A stretch of DNA of 6,681 nucleotides from Eubacteriales bacterium (GTDB lineage Bacteria; Bacillota; Clostridia; Christensenellales; CAG-138), in contig JAQVML010000075.1 of the NCBI GenBank assembly GCA_028703645.1, forward strand, positions 1 through 6,681, written 5' to 3'. Positions within the stretch are counted from its first letter, which is position 1. Every line of letters starts with the position of its first letter. Positions 6,639-6,681 of this stretch are shown here, in pieces. The translations under genes were made by a program, and so were the position numbers. The notes under the pieces were generated by a model. The model did no database searches, was not told the origin of the DNA, and was given only the letters and a program-made list of their open reading frames with translations.

Positions 6639-6681
6639 AACGTGAACTCGAATAGAAATTCGAAAAAAAGAGAGGCGATGG

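Noticed and set aside
6620..6655. 11-codon reading frame (MELVLTQRELE) upstream of tetR on the + strand
   Set aside because: No ribosome binding site, no run of regulatory codons and no attenuator hairpin after it; a frame this short is expected by chance.
6678..6680. ATG at the right edge as the start of a divergent gene
   Set aside because: The purine-rich AGAGAGG ends only two bases before it, too close for a normal start; the true start, if any, is probably beyond the window.
1..6681. CRISPR array, tRNA or rRNA gene, insertion sequence, prophage or defence system
   Set aside because: No regularly spaced repeats, cloverleaf, transposase or phage-like gene is seen; the window is filled by four housekeeping or regulatory genes and their control elements.

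Overview
The window looks like chromosome of a Gram-positive bacterium of the phylum Bacillota, most likely class Clostridia. The evidence is a tRNA-sensing T-box leader in front of a leucine gene, a perfect HrcA/CIRCE operator in front of htpG, strong GGAGG-type ribosome binding sites, two TTG starts, and the protein sequences themselves. Base composition is moderately GC-rich by eye (mid-50s percent, not computed). I cannot name a genus.

Layout. Positions 1-120 are the 3' half of a T-box riboswitch with its antiterminator and terminator. It controls leuA (155-1846, + strand), a long-form 2-isopropylmalate synthase. leuA is followed by two hairpins in the short gap before the convergent htpG. 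The other three genes are all on the - strand and are read right to left: a TetR-family regulator (5949-6515), ftsH (4009-5865) and htpG (1937-3817). tetR and ftsH are 83 bases apart with no terminator between them and may share a transcript. ftsH ends in a strong terminator (3964-3992). htpG then has its own vegetative-type promoter with a CIRCE operator just downstream of the -10 box. The last 150 bases hold the tetR promoter, a small palindrome and possibly the start of a divergent unit.

Function. The left part is leucine biosynthesis controlled by charging of a tRNA, most likely tRNA-Leu. The right part is protein quality control: a membrane-bound AAA+ zinc protease (FtsH) possibly under a local TetR regulator, beside the Hsp90 chaperone HtpG under heat-shock repressor control. 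I see no mobile element, CRISPR array, tRNA or rRNA gene. All four genes belong to known families. The points worth a second look are regulatory: CIRCE control of htpG, two further dyads upstream of it, the tetR-ftsH pairing, and the region upstream of tetR.
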